Assembly: GCF_009674565.1 (NCBI RefSeq)
Contig: NZ_WKJL01000020.1
Location: 42,515-106,514, forward strand
DNA: 64,000 nucleotides
Direction: 5' to 3'
Source: Duganella aquatilis
Lineage (GTDB): Bacteria; Pseudomonadota; Gammaproteobacteria; Burkholderiales; Burkholderiaceae_D
Made by a program: the position numbers and the translations under genes. The notes below the pieces were generated by a model. The model ran no database searches, was not told the DNA's origin, and was given only the letters and a program-made list of their open reading frames with translations. Positions 61,021 to 64,000 of this stretch are shown piece by piece (position 1 is the first letter of the stretch; every line of letters begins with the position of its first letter).

Positions 61021-61454
61021 CGCAAGACCAGCACGGGCAGCGAGGTGTGCGACAGCACGCTTTGCGTTTCGCTGCCCAGCAGCAGTTTGCTCAAGCCGGT
61101 GCGGCCGTGCGACGCCATCATGATCAGGTCGCAGCCGTGTTTCTTGGCCGCCTCGACGATTTCATCGGAGGCACTGGCCGACATCGCAATGAATCCCTCG
61201 AATGGAATGCCGGCCGCGCTGGCGGCCGCCGCCACCTTGTTGATATGGTCGCGCGCGGTGTCCTGCATCTGCGTTTCGTACTGGCCGGCGTCGAGCACGG
61301 CGCCGCCGTCGCCCATGGCCGGCAGCAGCATCGGCTGGATCACCGTCAGCGCGATGATGCGCGACTGGTGCAGGCGGGCGAATTCCATCGCTGTCGCGGT
61401 GGCTTTGTCCGACAGGTCGGAACCGTCGGTAGGCAGCAAAATCGTTTTGAACAT
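61017..61454 (-). CDS. Universal stress protein (UspA family)
   Basis: A 145-residue alpha/beta nucleotide-binding protein. LLPTDGSDLSDKA starts the fold and the ATP-binding G-2x-G-9x-G(S/T) pattern is read in MMASHGRTGLSKLLLGSETQSVLSH, so it should bind ATP. The function is usually stress survival. GGAG lies 7 nt before the ATG. Its end overlaps the mltA stop in TTAA. Confidence 0.95.
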   Translation of the reverse strand: MFKTILLPTDGSDLSDKATATAMEFARLHQSRIIALTVIQPMLLPAMGDGGAVLDAGQYETQMQDTARDHINKVAAAASAAGIPFEGFIAMSASASDEIVEAAKKHGCDLIMMASHGRTGLSKLLLGSETQSVLSHTSLPVLVLR

Positions 61455-61523
61455 GACGAACTCCGTTGGATGAGGATGAATACTGGAGTCAGCCTAATGT
61501 CTTGGCGGCTTTTTCGTCGCACG

Positions 61524-62816
61524 TTATGACGCCGCCGGCGCCGCCACGCGCGCCTGGCGCATGGCCGGCGACAGCGACAGGAACAGCGTCAGCAGAATGC
61601 CGCCTACCGCCACGCAGGCCATGCCGGTGCGCACGCTGAAATGCTCGCCCAGGTAGCCGGCCGTCAGCGAGCCCAGCGGCGCGGTCGCCACTGTCAGGAA
61701 GCGCATGGTGGAGACGATGCGGCCCAGGTATTCGTCGGGCGTCGCCTTCTGGCGCATGGCGCCGTAGGGCATCAGGAACAGCATCACGCCGCAATCGAGG
61801 AAGAAGGACATGGCGGCGCAGGCGACCGCGCTGGCCAGCGGGTGGCCAAACAGATTGGCCGGGATCAGCGGCGTGACAATAAACGCGAACGCACAAAAGC
61901 CCATGCCGCACAACATCGCGCCGGCCGGCCCGTAGCGCCGGGATAATGGCTTGAGCAGCAGGGAGCTGACCAGCACGCCGATGCCGCCGATCATCTGCGC
62001 TATCCCCAGCATGCCGGCGCTCATGCCCAGTTCGCGGGTGGCGAAAATCACGTGCAATGCGGCGAAACCGTAGATCAGCATGTGCCAGCAGCCGGAGGCC
62101 CAGGCCAGCGTACGCAGCAGCGACTGGTTCCAGATGAACAAAAAGCCGTCATGGATATCGCGCAGCGGATGCTTGTTGGAGGGCGGCGGTTTGGGATCGC
62201 TGGCCTTCAGGTTGCGCAACAGGGCGATGGAGGCGAGGAAACCGAAGGCGTTCAGCAGCACCGCGTACGGTGCGCTGAGCCACTGGATCAGCACGCCGGC
62301 AAAGCCCGGCGCCAGCAGCCGCGTGGCGGAATCGGTGGCGGCGAGCTTGGATTGGGCGTCGAGCAGCTTGTCGCGGCCGATCAGGTTGGTCAGGAACACC
62401 AGTTCGGCGCCGCCGCCCACCACGCCGCAGGCGCCGGAAATGAAGGACACCGCATACATCCACTGCACCGTCAGCATGCCCAGCCACCACGCCAGCGGAA
62501 TGCTGGCCAGCGACACCGCCTGGATCGCCTTGCTGGCCAACAGGATCGGCAGCTTGCGATTGCGGTCGAGGAAAACGCCGGCCGGCAGGGACAGCAGCGC
62601 ATAGGGCAGGGCCGAGGCCGCCCCCATCATGCCCATCTGCGCGGGCGAGGCCTTGAGCAGCAGCACCGAGCACAGCGGCAGCGCCAGGGCGCTGATGTAG
62701 CTGCCCAGGTCGTTCAGGATGGCGCTGGACCAGTAGCGGCGGAAGGCGACGTTGCGCAGAAGCTCGTCGTTGCGAAAGGCGTTAAAAATGGGAAGCTCTT
62801 TAGGGCTGGTTGCCAA
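61524..62816 (-). CDS. MFS transporter, EntS/MFS_3-like exporter, TTG start
   Basis: A 430-residue protein with 12 membrane helices; RRYWSSAILNDLGSYISALALPL opens helix 1 and DRNRKLPILLASKAIQ is the loop 2-3 motif, as in the MFS_3 enterobactin-exporter/drug-efflux group. The reading frame has no ATG before residue 62; an in-frame stop lies two codons upstream of TTG 62816, so TTG is almost forced. TGGTATGAT ends 6 nt before this TTG, so the mRNA may be leaderless. It is divergent from the enoyl-CoA hydratase gene. The exported compound is not known. Confidence 0.85.
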   Translation of the reverse strand: MATSPKELPIFNAFRNDELLRNVAFRRYWSSAILNDLGSYISALALPLCSVLLLKASPAQMGMMGAASALPYALLSLPAGVFLDRNRKLPILLASKAIQAVSLASIPLAWWLGMLTVQWMYAVSFISGACGVVGGGAELVFLTNLIGRDKLLDAQSKLAATDSATRLLAPGFAGVLIQWLSAPYAVLLNAFGFLASIALLRNLKASDPKPPPSNKHPLRDIHDGFLFIWNQSLLRTLAWASGCWHMLIYGFAALHVIFATRELGMSAGMLGIAQMIGGIGVLVSSLLLKPLSRRYGPAGAMLCGMGFCAFAFIVTPLIPANLFGHPLASAVACAAMSFFLDCGVMLFLMPYGAMRQKATPDEYLGRIVSTMRFLTVATAPLGSLTAGYLGEHFSVRTGMACVAVGGILLTLFLSLSPAMRQARVAAPAAS

Positions 62817-62885
62817 TTTTCAATCATACCAGCGGCGAGGATAGGCGCTACAATCGGCCGGTAAATATTCCACTTGGAGGAACAC

Positions 62886-63662
62886 ATGCCGTATGAAGAC
62901 CTGATCGTAGAAGTGCGCGACAAAGTAGCCCTGATCCGTCTGAACCGTCCGAAAGCGCTGAATGCGCTGAACGACAACATGATGAACGAGCTGGGCGATG
63001 CCCTATATAAGTTCGACGCCGACCCGGCCATCGGCTGCATCGTGCTGACCGGCAGCGAGAAGGCGTTTGCCGCCGGCGCCGACATCGCCGCCATGGTGGA
63101 CTACACCTTCCCGGACACTTACCGCGACAACTATATCGGCCGCAACTGGGAGCATATCCTGCGCGTCCGCAAGCCGGTGGTGGGCGCCGTGGCCGGCTAT
63201 GCGCTGGGCGGCGGCTGCGAGCTGGCCATGATGTGCGATTTCCTGATCGCGGCCGATAGCGCCAAATTCGGCCAGCCGGAAATCAAGGTCGGCGTCACGC
63301 CGGGCGCCGGCGGCACCCAGCGCCTGCCGCGCGCCATCGGCAAGGCCAAGGCCATGGACATGCTGCTGACCGCGCGCACCATCGACGCTGCGGAAGCCGA
63401 GCGCATCGGCCTGGTGTCGCGCGTGATCCCGGCGGACAAGCTGATCGAGGAAGTGCTGGCGGTGGCCAAGCAGATCGCCGCCATGCCGGTGTCGGTATCG
63501 ATGCAGATCAAGGACGCGGTCAACCGCGCCTTCGAAACCACGCTGTCGGAAGGCGTTACTTATGAACGCCGCTTGTTCCAGGCTGCGTTCGGTACGCCTG
63601 CCCAAAAAGAAGGCATGAAAGCTTTCCTGGAAAAGCGCTTGCCAAACTTCGAGGGTCTTTGA
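62886..63662 (+). CDS. Enoyl-CoA hydratase/isomerase family protein
   Basis: A 258-residue crotonase. AAGADIAAMV (about 65-74, oxyanion hole) and GGGCELAMMCDFLIAADSAKFGQPEIKVGVTPGAGGTQRLPR (about 108-150) hold the family signature; Glu111 and Glu131-equivalents are present, which supports hydratase activity in fatty acid beta-oxidation. GGAGGAAC precedes ATG 62886. A TACAAT -10 candidate lies at about 62850. Its last codons overlap a likely rRNA promoter, so the gene directly adjoins the rRNA operon. Confidence 0.95.
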   Translation: MPYEDLIVEVRDKVALIRLNRPKALNALNDNMMNELGDALYKFDADPAIGCIVLTGSEKAFAAGADIAAMVDYTFPDTYRDNYIGRNWEHILRVRKPVVGAVAGYALGGGCELAMMCDFLIAADSAKFGQPEIKVGVTPGAGGTQRLPRAIGKAKAMDMLLTARTIDAAEAERIGLVSRVIPADKLIEEVLAVAKQIAAMPVSVSMQIKDAVNRAFETTLSEGVTYERRLFQAAFGTPAQKEGMKAFLEKRLPNFEGL

Positions 63663-63668
63663 TATGAT
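63639..63668 (+). promoter_or_regulatory. Candidate first rRNA promoter
   Basis: TTGCCA (63639-63644), 18 nt, TATGAT (63663-63668), overlapping the end of the enoyl-CoA hydratase gene. Confidence 0.4.
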
Positions 63669-63725
63669 TCTGTCCCTCGCAGAACAACGCATGCAAATGC
63701 AGAGTGAAGTGAGAAAAAGAAGAGC

Positions 63726-63754
63726 TTGACGAGATGTACGAAACGCCTCATAAT
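63726..63754 (+). promoter_or_regulatory. Main rRNA operon promoter
   Basis: TTGACG (63726-63731), 17-nt spacer, CATAAT (63749-63754), with an A-rich GAAAAAGAAGA just upstream (like an UP element). About 210 bases before the 16S start. Confidence 0.75.
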
Positions 63755-63759
63755 CTTGC

Positions 63760-63963
63760 CTCTTCGCTGATGAGCAAAACGATTTGTCAGCAACGCAGTA
63801 CAGAATGATCTTTAAAAATTTACAGTCGATAAATGTGGGCGTTTGATGCAAGTGCACGCTGAACTTCGGTTCGGCGAAACTAAAAGCATTAAATGCTCAA
63901 CAAGAAATACTGTCAGTATTTTGAGTGAGCGAACCTGGTCAGAAATGACCATAAACAGAGATT
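63760..63963 (+). other. rRNA leader with antitermination and processing signals
   Basis: The leader holds a boxA-like TGATCTTTAAAAA (63806-63818), a short AATACTG-T-CAGTATT hairpin (63906-63920) and a GGTCA-GAAA-TGACC tetraloop hairpin (63937-63950). These suit NusB/S10 antitermination and RNase III processing. No gene is seen. Confidence 0.7.
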
Positions 63964-64000
63964 AAACTAAAGAGTTTGATCCTGGCTCAGATTGAACGCT
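63964..64000 (+). rRNA. 16S ribosomal RNA, 5' end
   Basis: Ends in the universal AGAGTTTGATCCTGGCTCAG site (63971 onward). The 5' end was placed at 63964 by analogy with the E. coli start; only 37 bases are inside the window. Confidence 0.95.

Overview
The window is GC-rich chromosomal DNA of a betaproteobacterium, most likely an Oxalobacteraceae member of the Massilia/Duganella/Janthinobacterium type. The basis is the rpe-gph-trpEG-D-C gene order, an FxDxF-type PEP-CTERM protein, the aae-like efflux operon, and a typical rRNA leader running into the 5' end of 16S rRNA at the right edge. These are gene-content impressions; no database search was run. Nothing points to a plasmid, prophage, insertion sequence or CRISPR array.

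Layout. 0-1.2 kb: a truncated FkbM-type methyltransferase, a small membrane protein and a tRNA-Phe. 1.3-6.5 kb: secreted M20 peptidase, a 46-bp perfect inverted repeat, then an amylase and an S9 peptidase in tandem. 6.6-10.7 kb: MFS transporter, hemerythrin-like protein, and a TetR/SDR pair sharing an operator. 10.8-15.5 kb: S9 and M1 exported peptidases. 15.6-18.3 kb: three genes of unknown role, one with RelA/SpoT-synthetase-like motifs. 18.3-21.5 kb: a gtr-type glycosylation cassette (GT2, GtrA flippase, polytopic GT-C-like protein). 21.5-25.4 kb: GntP permease, Fpg/Nei glycosylase, and a DUF2167 protein with an M50 protease. 25.5-30.0 kb: M28 and M16 peptidases. 30.1-35.2 kb: a five-gene MarR-FUSC-DUF1656-HlyD-NodT efflux operon with a palindromic operator. 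35.2-38.4 kb: DUF2058, CAP-domain, DUF2164 and U32 (TrhP) genes. 38.5-44.2 kb: a large surface lipoprotein, an S53 sedolisin and a PEP-CTERM protein. 44.2-46.6 kb: a small lipoprotein, a second identical tRNA-Phe, a ubiquinone hydroxylase and dsbC. 46.6-53.0 kb: a molybdenum hydroxylase pair with its MocA-like cofactor enzyme, M61 peptidase and a diguanylate cyclase. 53.0-59.2 kb: rpe-gph-[trpL]-trpE-trpG-trpD-lysE-trpC on the minus strand. 59.3-63.7 kb: apaG, a 27-residue membrane protein, mltA, usp, MFS and an enoyl-CoA hydratase. 63.7-64 kb: rRNA promoters, leader and 16S start.

The genes suggest a proteolytic, polymer-degrading heterotroph: eight or more exported or membrane peptidases plus an amylase feed amino acid and sugar uptake. 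The best regulatory signals are a complete trp attenuator with a four-Trp leader peptide, a TetR autoregulation circuit, a MarR operator, and several genes whose start codon lies 6-8 nt after a -10 hexamer, as expected of leaderless mRNAs. The least-explained items are the RelA/SpoT-like protein, the 27-residue membrane protein divergent from mltA, the DUF2167/M50 pair and the long palindrome.
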